A stretch of 64,000 bases of DNA from NCBI RefSeq assembly GCF_900100115.1, contig NZ_FNKL01000002.1, positions 186,001 to 250,000 on the forward strand, in the 5' to 3' direction. Below the pieces are notes generated by a model that saw only the letters and a program-made list of their open reading frames with translations, was not told the origin of the DNA and did not search any database. How positions within the stretch are numbered: position 1 is the stretch's first letter; each line of letters starts with the position of its first letter. Both the position numbers and the translations under genes were made by a program. Positions 54,421-62,494 of the stretch are shown here, one piece after another. Source of the DNA: Chryseobacterium soldanellicola (GTDB lineage: Bacteria; Bacteroidota; Bacteroidia; Flavobacteriales; Weeksellaceae).

Positions 54421-54875
54421 TATTTGTTTTGATTCATTTTTTCTGCGATTCTCCGTTTCTTTTTTCGTTCATAAATAATTGAAACGATCTTCCCTCCGAT
54501 CCAGGAAAAAGGAAAGAAAGTAAGGAAGATAGAAATTTTATAAAAGGTAGGATGATAAGGAAAAACGATAACATCCAGCATTGCTATAAAAAGCATAATG
54601 AAACCAATAAGAATAGCATAAGCCACTTTAGCGTATTTTACGATCATTGCCGTCACCACACCACCCACGGTAGTCCCAAGCCCGGAAATAAACAGTAAAA
54701 AGCCAAAGAAAGCCTTGTCGTCCTGCATAGTTTCAAGAAATTTTTGCCAATGCTCAAACGGCGCAAAAGCTTCAAAAGTGATCCATTGCGGAAATATTCT
54801 TATCCCGAGAGTGATAATAAGCCCTGCGATCACAAGACCTATAATTACCGCAAAAGTATTTCTTAGAAAATTCAT
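54420..54875 (-). CDS. four-TM membrane protein of unknown function
   Basis: A 151-residue protein with four membrane segments (about 6-27, 56-78, 84-106 and 112-132) and a basic C-terminal tail. The loops contain FPQWITFEAFAPFEHWQKFL. It resembles small uncharacterised flavobacterial membrane proteins. Its ATG overlaps the ridA stop (TAATG), so it is translated with ridA. Confidence 0.75.
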   Translation of the reverse strand: MNFLRNTFAVIIGLVIAGLIITLGIRIFPQWITFEAFAPFEHWQKFLETMQDDKAFFGFLLFISGLGTTVGGVVTAMIVKYAKVAYAILIGFIMLFIAMLDVIVFPYHPTFYKISIFLTFFPFSWIGGKIVSIIYERKKKRRIAEKMNQNK

Positions 54876-55255
54876 TAATCCTGATGTGCGATCATAGAAA
54901 TTTCGATATCAACATTTTTAGGCAGACAAGAAACCTGTACGGTTTCACGAGCCGGAAAGCTTTCAGCATCCAGATAAGATGCATAAATATCATTCATTAC
55001 AGCAAAATCATCCATGCTTTTAAGGAAGATCGAAGCTTTTACCACGTTTTTAAAAGTCATTCCTGCTTCTGTAAGGATGGCCTCAAGGTTTTTCATTACC
55101 TGATGCGTTTCCTTTTCAATGCCTTCTACCAATTTACCAGTTGCCGGGTCTACAGGAATCTGACCGGAGATGTATAAAACCCCGTTGGCAAGGTTTGCCT
55201 GAGAGTAAGGCCCGATAGCTGCAGGAGCATTAACTGTGTTGATTATTTTTTTCAT
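54875..55255 (-). CDS. ridA: RidA-family reactive intermediate deaminase
   Basis: A 126-residue Rid/YjgF protein that hydrolyses reactive enamine/imine intermediates made by PLP enzymes. The family segments NAPAAIGPYSQANLANGVLY, SGQIPVDPATGKLVEG and the active-site Arg near the C-terminus in PARETVQVSCLPKNVDIEI are present. A perfect promoter lies just upstream, within the space after the lptD stop. Confidence 0.95.
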   Translation of the reverse strand: MKKIINTVNAPAAIGPYSQANLANGVLYISGQIPVDPATGKLVEGIEKETHQVMKNLEAILTEAGMTFKNVVKASIFLKSMDDFAVMNDIYASYLDAESFPARETVQVSCLPKNVDIEISMIAHQD

Positions 55256-55273
55256 TAGAATTTATTTTGGGTG

Positions 55274-55303
55274 CAAATATAAAATTATATTCTCAAATAT
55301 CAA
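55274..55303 (-). promoter_or_regulatory. promoter of ridA
   Basis: On the minus strand TTG (55303..55301), 19 bp, TATATTTG (55281..55274): a perfect consensus, giving a leader of about 15 nt. It sits directly downstream of the lptD stop. Confidence 0.75.
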
Positions 55304-55310
55304 TTTGATC

Positions 55311-57899
55311 TTAAAAAGGTGCATTTGGCTGGGTGAAGCTTCTGTCTTTATATTTAAGAGCGTCACTCAGAATATTAGCTTTTATTCCGATAAAGAAGTC
55401 ATACACTTTATACTGTCCGAAAGGGACCCAGTTAAAATTAATCGTAAAACTTCGCTGATCTCTTGAGAAACCAATTCTTGTATAAGCTAATTCTTTGGTT
55501 ACCAAATCATAATGCGTACTTCCGTTAATATTCCAATAAGGCGTAAGCTTGATGCTGCCGTCTAAACCTACAGAAGCAATTTTATTGCCAGTACGGGTTG
55601 CACCTCTTGAAAAAGCATAATTTGCATTCACATTCAATGTCCAGGCCTGATCGAAATGGGCATAATTATCATCATCAAAATAATAATTTTCATTTCTGAT
55701 TTCTCCTTTCTGCGAATATTTTTTAGCATAATCCGTTTTTTCACCAAAAAGCTCACTGCTTAAAGGATAAGACAGCTGAACGTTGAACCCCTGAACACTG
55801 AAATGCCCGAAATCTTCCGTTCTCACCCCGGCATCCTGCCCCGGAAGATAGACAATTCTATACGGATCAAGCGATAAACTTGTATTAACGCTTAATTTAT
55901 TATTAAAAAAAGATGACTGACCATTAATTGAAATAATCGACCAAGGGTGATCTTTTGCTGCGAAATTATAGCTTCCGGAAAGGTTTAATGATTCAAAAAT
56001 CTTCACTTTTTTCACGCCTGTAGAGTCGCTTTTAGACTTCACTTTCATCTCAATATTATTCCCGATATTAAACCCTAAAGCACCGACCATACCGCTTGAA
56101 GGGCTTCCTACGATTCCACCTTCAAAAATTGAATACGGCGTCAAAGCACCGTTTGCATCATAATAACTTTTATAATATCCGAATCCTGAACCTCCGAAAT
56201 CCGGCGAATACGTAAATCCGATACTTGGCGTCATCATATGCCTGATCGCTTCAATGGCAGAGCCCTTTTTAAATTTAAGCATTCCGTAAAGGGTTGTCTG
56301 GATACTTGCTGTCGTTGAAAAAGTAGAATATCCTGAAATCCCTTTATCCATTTCATTAACCACCACATTTTTTACAGGATCATAAGATCTGTCAAGCGTT
56401 TTTGTCGTTAAAGCATTATCGATATTAGCTCCCAAACTGAACGTGAAATATTTAGCAACCGTAGTATTTGTTCCTAAAGCGATATTATTTTTAAGTCCGG
56501 TTTGTAATTTATCCCACATTTCCTTTTTGAAAAGCTCGCCCTCATCGGTCTGAACATAATTTGTTAAATTGAAACCGGTATTTACCGTAATATTTTCCAA
56601 TAAGCCGGATCTTACCCCTGTTTTAGATTTAAACAAATAAAACTGATTGATCGCCACATTCATCTGAGGCAAACGCAAATCTGAATTTCCCGTCGCAAAG
56701 TTCTGAGAATAGGAAGCCGTTCCCGTGATGGTCATCGGCAGCTTCAAAAATCTCTTTGTAATGGTAACCGTTGAGTTTTGTTGTGTGTTTAATACGTTTT
56801 GATTTAAAATATAATTATTGTTCAGCGTATTATTATAAAATTTTGTACTTACAATATCTACCGATGCCGAAAAAGTAAGGAAAGGATTTGCCTTTGTATC
56901 CTGCGTATGTCTCCACGCAATTCTGTAGGTGCTGTTTTTGTTATAATCATCCAAGCCTTTGATTCCTCGTACCATCGTTCCGACATCCGCGGAAAAATTA
57001 CCTGAGTAGCGGTATTTTTTGGCATAATTCATCTCGGGCCTTAAATTCCAGCTCCCTTTTGTGTAAATATCGGCAAGAACTTTAAGGTCAAAATGCTCCC
57101 CGATCGGCTGATAATAGCCTATTCCGTTTAAAAAGAAACCTACGTCCTGCCTCTCTCCAAAACTCGGAATCAGAATCCCGGCGGATCTTTTATCTGAAAA
57201 GGGCAAGATCGCAAAAGGCATAATTAAAGGGGTCGGAACCTGCTCAATATACAACTGAATCGGCCCTGTAATGATCTGAGACTTATTTTTACCTTTCACC
57301 AGCTTAATATTGGAAGCCAGCATATGATAATCGGCTGCAGTATCTTTTTTCTTCAGAAAATATTCATCGGTGGTATACAATGCATGTCTCATCGCAAAGA
57401 CGGAATCATTGTATTTTTTTGTTTTATTGGCAACGATTACGCCCTCGCTTTCTTCCGTTCTTGCGTTGTAAGCAATGGCCTGTCTTGTTTTATAATTGTA
57501 TTGAAACTGGTCTGTTTCATAATTTTTCCCTGCCTGCGAGGTTAAAACAGGTTCGATGATCTTTTTACCTAAAGAATCCTGTTTTCCACGGGCATAGATC
57601 ACATTTTTAGTCTCATCAATAGAGATATAATCTGCATCGATCTGCATATCCTGATACTTTACCTGCGCTTTTTGGTTCAGATAAATCATTTTTTTCGGGA
57701 AATCTCTCCTGATATTGTCTGCTTTTGTCTGAAGAACATCATCTAATGCTTCTTTTTGAGCGACAATGGTATCCTTTTTGGGAATAGTATCATTAACCGC
57801 ATTTTTAGGTAATTTTTCAGGCGTTTGTTGTGCTAAAAAATTGTTAAAAATTAGGATAATTAAAATTTGTAATATATTTTTGAAGACGGTTTTGACCAA
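55311..57899 (-). CDS. lptD: LPS-assembly outer-membrane protein LptD
   Basis: An 862-residue protein that inserts lipopolysaccharide into the outer leaflet together with LptE. It has a signal peptide (about 1-23), an OstA-like periplasmic beta-jellyroll (about 65-200, KAQVKYQDMQIDADYISIDE) and the conserved PTPLIMPFAILPFSDKRSAG joining it to a large C-terminal beta-barrel (about 235-862). Length is typical for flavobacterial LptD. Divergent from the amidase gene with 67 bp between starts; a -7 box (TAATTTTG, minus strand, 57937..57944) lies 37 bp upstream. Confidence 0.9.
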   Translation of the reverse strand: MVKTVFKNILQILIILIFNNFLAQQTPEKLPKNAVNDTIPKKDTIVAQKEALDDVLQTKADNIRRDFPKKMIYLNQKAQVKYQDMQIDADYISIDETKNVIYARGKQDSLGKKIIEPVLTSQAGKNYETDQFQYNYKTRQAIAYNARTEESEGVIVANKTKKYNDSVFAMRHALYTTDEYFLKKKDTAADYHMLASNIKLVKGKNKSQIITGPIQLYIEQVPTPLIMPFAILPFSDKRSAGILIPSFGERQDVGFFLNGIGYYQPIGEHFDLKVLADIYTKGSWNLRPEMNYAKKYRYSGNFSADVGTMVRGIKGLDDYNKNSTYRIAWRHTQDTKANPFLTFSASVDIVSTKFYNNTLNNNYILNQNVLNTQQNSTVTITKRFLKLPMTITGTASYSQNFATGNSDLRLPQMNVAINQFYLFKSKTGVRSGLLENITVNTGFNLTNYVQTDEGELFKKEMWDKLQTGLKNNIALGTNTTVAKYFTFSLGANIDNALTTKTLDRSYDPVKNVVVNEMDKGISGYSTFSTTASIQTTLYGMLKFKKGSAIEAIRHMMTPSIGFTYSPDFGGSGFGYYKSYYDANGALTPYSIFEGGIVGSPSSGMVGALGFNIGNNIEMKVKSKSDSTGVKKVKIFESLNLSGSYNFAAKDHPWSIISINGQSSFFNNKLSVNTSLSLDPYRIVYLPGQDAGVRTEDFGHFSVQGFNVQLSYPLSSELFGEKTDYAKKYSQKGEIRNENYYFDDDNYAHFDQAWTLNVNANYAFSRGATRTGNKIASVGLDGSIKLTPYWNINGSTHYDLVTKELAYTRIGFSRDQRSFTINFNWVPFGQYKVYDFFIGIKANILSDALKYKDRSFTQPNAPF

Positions 57900-57966
57900 T
57901 TTTTTTTGTATATATTTATTGTATATAATTCAGGCTCAAAATTAATATAATTTTTAAAACTGTAAG

Positions 57967-59256
57967 ATGCACAAACAAAATTTTAAAATAATTTTATCAT
58001 TTCTCCTAATACTGGTCAGTAATTTTATTTTTTCACAGAAGAAATTCACCATTGTTTTAGATGCCGGACACGGCGGGAGTGACCATGGAGCCAATAGAAA
58101 CTACGCCGACATCGGAAGAGTAGCGGAAAAAGATGTCACCTTGGCCGTTGTGTTAAAAATTGGTAATATGCTGGAGAAAAATAAGGACTTTAAGGTAATT
58201 TACACCCGTAAATTTGATGAATACCCTTCTTTATCGGACAGAACCAACCTAGCAAACAGGAGCAAAGCAGATCTTTTTGTGTCGGTGCACTGTAATTCTG
58301 CACAAAGATCCGGAGCTTACGGAACGGAAACTTATGTTCAGGGACCCGATCAGAATGATACGAACCTTGAAGTGGCAAAAAGAGAGAATGATGTGATCTT
58401 TCTTGATGAAAAAGATAAACAGACGTTTGGTTCCTACGATGCAAGCTCTCCCGAATCATTAATTGCCTTAAAACTTCAGCAAAGCAAATATCTTGAATCA
58501 AGTCTTCTTCTGGGAGGTCTGGTGGAAGATAATTTCGTTAATAAAGATAAAAGATTCTCAAGAGGCGTTTTCCAGAAAAACTTACACGTTCTTCGTATGA
58601 ATGCGATGCCTTCGGTGCTTATAGAGACCGGATTTATCAATCATCCCGAAGAAAGTCATTATCTTGCGTCAGAAAAAGGCCAGGACGAAATTGCCATGAG
58701 CATCTACAATGCGATTATTGATTATAAAAAAGCGGTAGACAGAAAATCCGGCGGAGCTTTCACTACAACAAAAAAGCCTGAGCCCGAAAAACCGGTGGAA
58801 GTTGCCTTAAAAAATGATTTCAGAATTTTATTAATGAGCTCTCCTACCAAATACAATGATAATGATCCGGCTTTAAAAGGATTAAATTACATTCTTCCTA
58901 TCAAGGAAAACGGCCAGTATAAATATTATTATGGCGTCACCAATATGGCTTCCGTGAAAGATATTAATCTTAAAACTGCTAAAGATGCAGGATTCAGGAA
59001 TGCATTTGCGGTAGGATTTATGCCTAATCAGAAATTAAACAGCGGATATTATACGATAGAATTATATGTAGGTGACAAGCTGAATGGCAATTCTTTTATT
59101 CTACAAACCCTAAAAGATGTAGAAAGAAATAAAGAAAACGGAACATTCTATTATACCTACGGAAAACTTTACACTTTGGAAGATGCCGTAAAACTGCAAA
59201 AAGACCTTGAAAGCAAGGGAATTAAGAATACCATCATTCAAAAAGTTTATAAATAA
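57967..59256 (+). CDS. N-acetylmuramoyl-L-alanine amidase (Amidase_3)
   Basis: A 429-residue exported amidase that cleaves the amide between N-acetylmuramic acid and the stem peptide. Signal peptide about 1-23 (LVSNFIFSQ). The zinc ligands are His35 (LDAGHGGSDHG), Glu54 (VAEKDVTLA) and His108 (FVSVHCN); the catalytic Glu220 is in VLIETGFINHPEE. The C-terminal 170 residues form a SPOR-like region (YYTIELYVGD, YYTYGKLYTLEDAVKLQKDL) that may bind septal glycan. It is divergent from lptD, so two envelope genes share one control region. Confidence 0.95.
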   Translation: MHKQNFKIILSFLLILVSNFIFSQKKFTIVLDAGHGGSDHGANRNYADIGRVAEKDVTLAVVLKIGNMLEKNKDFKVIYTRKFDEYPSLSDRTNLANRSKADLFVSVHCNSAQRSGAYGTETYVQGPDQNDTNLEVAKRENDVIFLDEKDKQTFGSYDASSPESLIALKLQQSKYLESSLLLGGLVEDNFVNKDKRFSRGVFQKNLHVLRMNAMPSVLIETGFINHPEESHYLASEKGQDEIAMSIYNAIIDYKKAVDRKSGGAFTTTKKPEPEKPVEVALKNDFRILLMSSPTKYNDNDPALKGLNYILPIKENGQYKYYYGVTNMASVKDINLKTAKDAGFRNAFAVGFMPNQKLNSGYYTIELYVGDKLNGNSFILQTLKDVERNKENGTFYYTYGKLYTLEDAVKLQKDLESKGIKNTIIQKVYK

Positions 59257-59270
59257 CGTAAAAAATAATT

Positions 59271-59300
59271 TTGAAGTTTAAAAGTTAATTCTTACTTTTG
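59271..59300 (+). promoter_or_regulatory. promoter of the first tRNA-Glu gene
   Basis: TTG (59271..59273), 19 bp, TACTTTTG (59293..59300), perfect consensus, 14 bp upstream of the tRNA 5' end. Confidence 0.75.
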
Positions 59301-59314
59301 CAACCTCAAAATTT

Positions 59315-59389
59315 GGTCTATTCGTCTAGTGGTTAGGACTCAAGGTTTTCATCCTTGCAACAGGAGTTCGATTCTCCTATAGACTACCA
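59315..59389 (+). tRNA. tRNA-Glu (anticodon UUC), CCA encoded
   Basis: Full cloverleaf: acceptor GGTCTAT / ATAGACT (first pair G-U), D arm, anticodon stem CAAGG / CCTTG around loop TTTTCAT with anticodon TTC, T arm AGGAG-TTCGATT-CTCCT, discriminator A and an encoded CCA at 59387..59389. Confidence 0.95.
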
Positions 59390-59407
59390 AATTTGAATTT
59401 GAATATC

Positions 59408-59728
59408 ATGCCGGATTTAAAAATACAAGAAGCTACATTGCTTTTTAAGAAAATCCACTCGAACCCAAAAAGTTACGATTTAAAAATCAATGAAGACGGG
59501 ATTACAGGCAGGGATGATAAAATAAGTTTCAGGCTTTACAGGAACGGAGAAAGGGTAGCCTTTGAAGTAACGATTGACGGACTCACCTTCACCAATACCA
59601 CTGGAGAATGGAACAACGCGATGATTATGCTTACAAGCACAATCAGAAAAATAGATAAAGAACAAGAAAATTTAAAAATAGAACAGGCGATCGATAAACT
59701 GCGGAAATATTTATCAGAAGAAAATTAA
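59408..59728 (+). CDS. conserved protein of unknown function
   Basis: A 106-residue cytoplasmic protein. ATG 59408 is chosen; an upstream TTG at 59393 would begin directly after the tRNA. The N-terminal half is beta-rich (YDLKINEDGITGRDDKISFR, ERVAFEVTIDGLTFTNTTGE) and the C-terminal half is a coiled-coil-like helix (IRKIDKEQENLKIEQAID). It begins 18 bp after the tRNA CCA end and may share its transcript. No known motif. Confidence 0.65.
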   Translation: MPDLKIQEATLLFKKIHSNPKSYDLKINEDGITGRDDKISFRLYRNGERVAFEVTIDGLTFTNTTGEWNNAMIMLTSTIRKIDKEQENLKIEQAIDKLRKYLSEEN

Positions 59729-59747
59729 TTTTTTTTTAAATATAAAT

Positions 59748-59778
59748 TTGGTAGATAATAAAAAAGTTTATACTTTTG
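59748..59778 (+). promoter_or_regulatory. promoter of rpsT
   Basis: TTG (59748..59750), 20 bp, TACTTTTG (59771..59778), 18 bp before the rpsT ATG. Confidence 0.7.
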
Positions 59779-59796
59779 CACTCACATTTGAACGAT

Positions 59797-60051
59797 ATGG
59801 CAAATCATAAATCAGCATTAAAAAGAATCAGACAAAACGAGGTTAGAAAAGCTCGTAACAGATACTACCACAAGACTGCTAGAACAGCTCTAAAGGTACT
59901 AAGAAATGAAGAAGACAAAGCTGCTGCTTCTGAGCAGTTGCCAAAAGTTATCTCTTTGTTGGATAAATTAGCTAAGAAAAACATTATCCACAAAAACAAA
60001 GCGGCTAACTTAAAAAGCAAATTAACTAAGCACGTTAATAAACTAGCTTAA
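59797..60051 (+). CDS. rpsT: 30S ribosomal protein S20
   Basis: An 84-residue three-helix protein starting [19 protein letters not shown]. An in-frame ATG seven codons earlier lies almost in the promoter and is not used. S20 binds 16S rRNA at the body. Followed after 11 bp by a tRNA-Glu. Confidence 0.96.
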   Translation: MANHKSALKRIRQNEVRKARNRYYHKTARTALKVLRNEEDKAAASEQLPKVISLLDKLAKKNIIHKNKAANLKSKLTKHVNKLA

Positions 60052-60062
60052 TACGTATAGTA

Positions 60063-60134
60063 GGCCCGTTCGTCTATCGGTTAGGACCTCAGATTTTCAT
60101 TCTGGTAAGAGGGGTTCGACTCCCCTACGGGCTA
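60063..60134 (+). tRNA. tRNA-Glu (anticodon UUC), second type, copy 1
   Basis: Cloverleaf with acceptor GGCCCGT / ACGGGCT (first pair G-U), anticodon loop TTTTCAT (TTC), T arm GGGGTTCGACTCCCC, discriminator A; CCA is not encoded. 72 nt. Confidence 0.95.
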
Positions 60135-60228
60135 CAAATTTAACTACTACTAACCGAGTAGTTTATTTTAAGAGTTGTAAACTTATAAAAACAAAAAACT
60201 AACCCGTTATTATAACGTGATGGTAGAT

Positions 60229-60300
60229 GGCCCGTTCGTCTATCGGTTAGGACCTCAGATTTTCATTCTGGTAAGAGGGGTTCGACTCCCCTACGGGCTA
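60229..60300 (+). tRNA. tRNA-Glu (anticodon UUC), second type, copy 2
   Basis: Identical in all 72 bases to 60063..60134, separated by a 94-bp spacer. CCA not encoded. Followed by a terminator. Confidence 0.95.
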
Positions 60301-60303
60301 CTT

Positions 60304-60339
60304 AAAAAGAGATTCTATATTTTTTAGAATCTCTTTTTT
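60304..60339 (+). terminator. intrinsic terminator of the rpsT/tRNA cluster
   Basis: Stem AAAAAGAGATTCTA / TAGAATCTCTTTTT around a 7-nt loop, beginning 4 bp after the last tRNA, with a T-run. Confidence 0.88.
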
Positions 60340-60480
60340 ATTTCTCCTAATGGTGATTTAATTATCGATCATCTTATATATTTTTATTTTCTTTTAATTA
60401 AAATATTACACTCAATAAGATTGAGAGCATAATAATTCTACAAAATTTACTGATTATATATTTTATAAAGTAAAAAATCA

Positions 60481-60503
60481 TACCTTTGCAATTCATCAGA
60501 TGA
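60481..60503 (+). promoter_or_regulatory. -7 box and operator of the GntR gene
   Basis: A perfect TACCTTTG (60481..60488) is followed by ATTCATCAGATGA (60491..60503), whose core TCATCAGATGA is an 11-bp palindrome covering the predicted start site. The same 13 bp recur before the MFS gene at 61189..61201. A -33 TTG is not clear. Confidence 0.65.
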
Positions 60504-60518
60504 TAAGATCATTTTAAG

Positions 60519-61172
60519 ATGCAGATTCAAAGAAAAACATTAGCTCAGGAAGTAGCAGAAAGATTAATCGAAGGAATAACCAATGACAAGTACGCCATTG
60601 GTGAAAAGCTGCCGATTGAACCCGAACTCATGAAAATCTATGGTGTCGGGCGGTCAAGCATTCGCGAAGCTATAAAAATACTTTCCATTAAAGGAATATT
60701 GAGCGTGCAACAAGGCGTGGGAACATTCGTCGTTTCAAAAAATGTGGAAGAATCTTTAGAATCTCAAATGAACAAAGCGCAAATAGAAGAAGTACAGGAA
60801 GTGCGGTCTCTTCTGGATTCAAAAATTGCAGCAAAAGCAGCTATACATCGAAGCGAAAAAGATTTAAAAAAAATCAAGATGTATCTGGATCTAAGAGATA
60901 AATTTGCTAAAGAAAACCAAGCACCGGAATGTTATCAGGCAGATATCAATTTTCATGTTGCCATCGCCGAAGCTTGTGGTAACGCATTATTAAAAGAGAT
61001 TTATAAAATAGCAAGCCAACATATTCTAAGAGCTTTTGAAAGCAGCCATAACAACACAGATTCTTTCAAAGTCTCACAAAAAATACACACCGAACTTTAC
61101 AATTCTATTGAAGATAAAAAGCCGGACAGCGCGGCATTTATTGCCCAACAGATTGTTGAAAAAATTTACTAA
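60519..61172 (+). CDS. GntR-family regulator with FCD domain
   Basis: A 217-residue regulator of the FadR subfamily. N-terminal winged HTH (about 5-70: KLPIEPELMKIYGVGRSSIR and GILSVQQGVGTFVV) and C-terminal FCD helical domain (about 80-215) with metal-binding residues in YQADINFHVAIAEACGN and SQKIHTELYN. FCD domains usually sense small organic acids. Its promoter and that of the next gene share a palindrome, so it probably represses itself and the MFS gene 53 bp downstream. Confidence 0.92.
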   Translation: MQIQRKTLAQEVAERLIEGITNDKYAIGEKLPIEPELMKIYGVGRSSIREAIKILSIKGILSVQQGVGTFVVSKNVEESLESQMNKAQIEEVQEVRSLLDSKIAAKAAIHRSEKDLKKIKMYLDLRDKFAKENQAPECYQADINFHVAIAEACGNALLKEIYKIASQHILRAFESSHNNTDSFKVSQKIHTELYNSIEDKKPDSAAFIAQQIVEKIY

Positions 61173-61188
61173 CAAAAATTTTAACAAA

Positions 61189-61212
61189 ATTCATCAGATG
61201 ACATGATGAATT
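61189..61212 (+). promoter_or_regulatory. candidate GntR operator before the MFS gene
   Basis: ATTCATCAGATGACATGATGAATT has perfect 8-bp arms ATTCATCA / TGATGAAT and includes the core TCATCAGATGA found at the GntR promoter. It lies 14 bp before the MFS start codon. Confidence 0.65.
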
Positions 61213-61225
61213 AAGATAATTATTT

Positions 61226-62431
61226 ATGGAAAATCTACAGACAAAAGCAATTGACACAACCAAAATTGTTTACCATATCCTATTTATGATCAGTTTTTCA
61301 CACTTTTTGAATGATTTGATCCAATCCACAATTCCTTCGTTGTATCCGATTTTAAAGGGCGAGTTTAGATTATCATTTGCTCAAATTGGTATCATTACAT
61401 TAGTATTTCAGCTGACAGCCTCCATTTTACAGCCATTTGTCGGCATTTATACCGATAAAAAACCAAATCCGAGATCTTTGGCTATAGGAATGGGACTGTC
61501 AATGGCTGGCTTACTACTTTTGGCAGCAGCGCATCAATATTATGTAATTTTAATTGCTGTTGGTTTGATCGGAATGGGTTCTTCAGTTTTTCATCCGGAA
61601 GCTTCAAGAGTGGCACAAATGGCGTCAGGCGGGCAAAAAGGATTGGCACAATCTATTTTTCAGGTAGGCGGAAACTCCGGAAGTCCGATTGGGCCTTTGT
61701 TGGTTGCTTTGATCGTTCTGCCGTTAGGTCAGGGTTATGTAGGGCTTTTTGCGATTGCTGCTTTTATCGGAATTATCTTATTATGGAGAATCGGAAACTG
61801 GTATGCCGAAAGATTATCGTTGAAAAAATCAACCAAGCATTCAGACAATATGATCAACATACAATTGTCGCGTAAAAAGGTTATATTTTCCATTACAATT
61901 CTATTGGCTTTAGTATTTTCAAAATATATTTATCTGGCATCGATGACCAATTATTTTACCTTCTTTTTGATTGATAAATTCCATATTTCGGTGAAGGATT
62001 CTCAGCTTTATTTATTCATATTTTTGGCAGCAGTGGCAGTCGGAACCATTTTAGGAGGAAAATTGGGTGATAAATATGGCAGAAAGAAAATTATTTGGAT
62101 TTCGATTCTGGGAGCGGCACCATTTACCCTTTGCCTTCCTTATCTCCCTTTATTCTGGACGATTATATTTGCCGTTTTAATAGGATTAATCATTGCTTCA
62201 GCATTTTCTGCGATCCTGGTTTATGCTACAGATCTTATGCCTAATAAAATTGGTCTTGTAGCTGGATTATTCTTTGGATTTATGTTTGGAATGGGCGGTA
62301 TCGGTTCTGCCGTGCTGGGTGCTGTTGCTGATGATACGAGCATCGGATTTGTCTTTAAAATCTGTGCATTTTTACCTTTAATGGGAATCATCACTGCTTT
62401 TTTACCCAATATCAAAGGACATAAAAAATAG
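61226..62431 (+). CDS. MFS transporter, Fsr (fosmidomycin resistance) type
   Basis: A 401-residue transporter with 12 membrane segments. It is clearly similar to E. coli Fsr: SFSHFLNDLIQSTIPSLYP, GIITLVFQLTASILQPFVG, MGSSVFHPEASRVAQMASGG and GLAQSIFQVGGNSGSPIGPL. Fsr-type pumps export fosmidomycin and other compounds by proton antiport; the natural substrate here is unknown. Control by an organic-acid-type FCD regulator hints at a metabolite rather than an antibiotic. Confidence 0.9.
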   Translation: MENLQTKAIDTTKIVYHILFMISFSHFLNDLIQSTIPSLYPILKGEFRLSFAQIGIITLVFQLTASILQPFVGIYTDKKPNPRSLAIGMGLSMAGLLLLAAAHQYYVILIAVGLIGMGSSVFHPEASRVAQMASGGQKGLAQSIFQVGGNSGSPIGPLLVALIVLPLGQGYVGLFAIAAFIGIILLWRIGNWYAERLSLKKSTKHSDNMINIQLSRKKVIFSITILLALVFSKYIYLASMTNYFTFFLIDKFHISVKDSQLYLFIFLAAVAVGTILGGKLGDKYGRKKIIWISILGAAPFTLCLPYLPLFWTIIFAVLIGLIIASAFSAILVYATDLMPNKIGLVAGLFFGFMFGMGGIGSAVLGAVADDTSIGFVFKICAFLPLMGIITAFLPNIKGHKK

Positions 62432-62451
62432 CCTCCACAAAGTGAAGGCTA
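62429..62451 (-). terminator. intrinsic terminator of the T9SS protein gene
   Basis: Stem TAGCCT / AGGCTA extended by inner CAC/GTG after one mismatch, followed on the minus strand by TTTTTTATG. It overlaps the last bases of the MFS gene. Confidence 0.7.
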
Positions 62452-62494
62452 AAACAAAAAAATGAATATACTAATTCGAGATATTAGTCCTTGA

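Noticed and set aside
60063..60300. The identical tRNA-Glu copies as attachment-site repeats of an excised element
   Set aside because: The spacer is only 94 bp and both genes are complete, so simple tandem duplication explains them.
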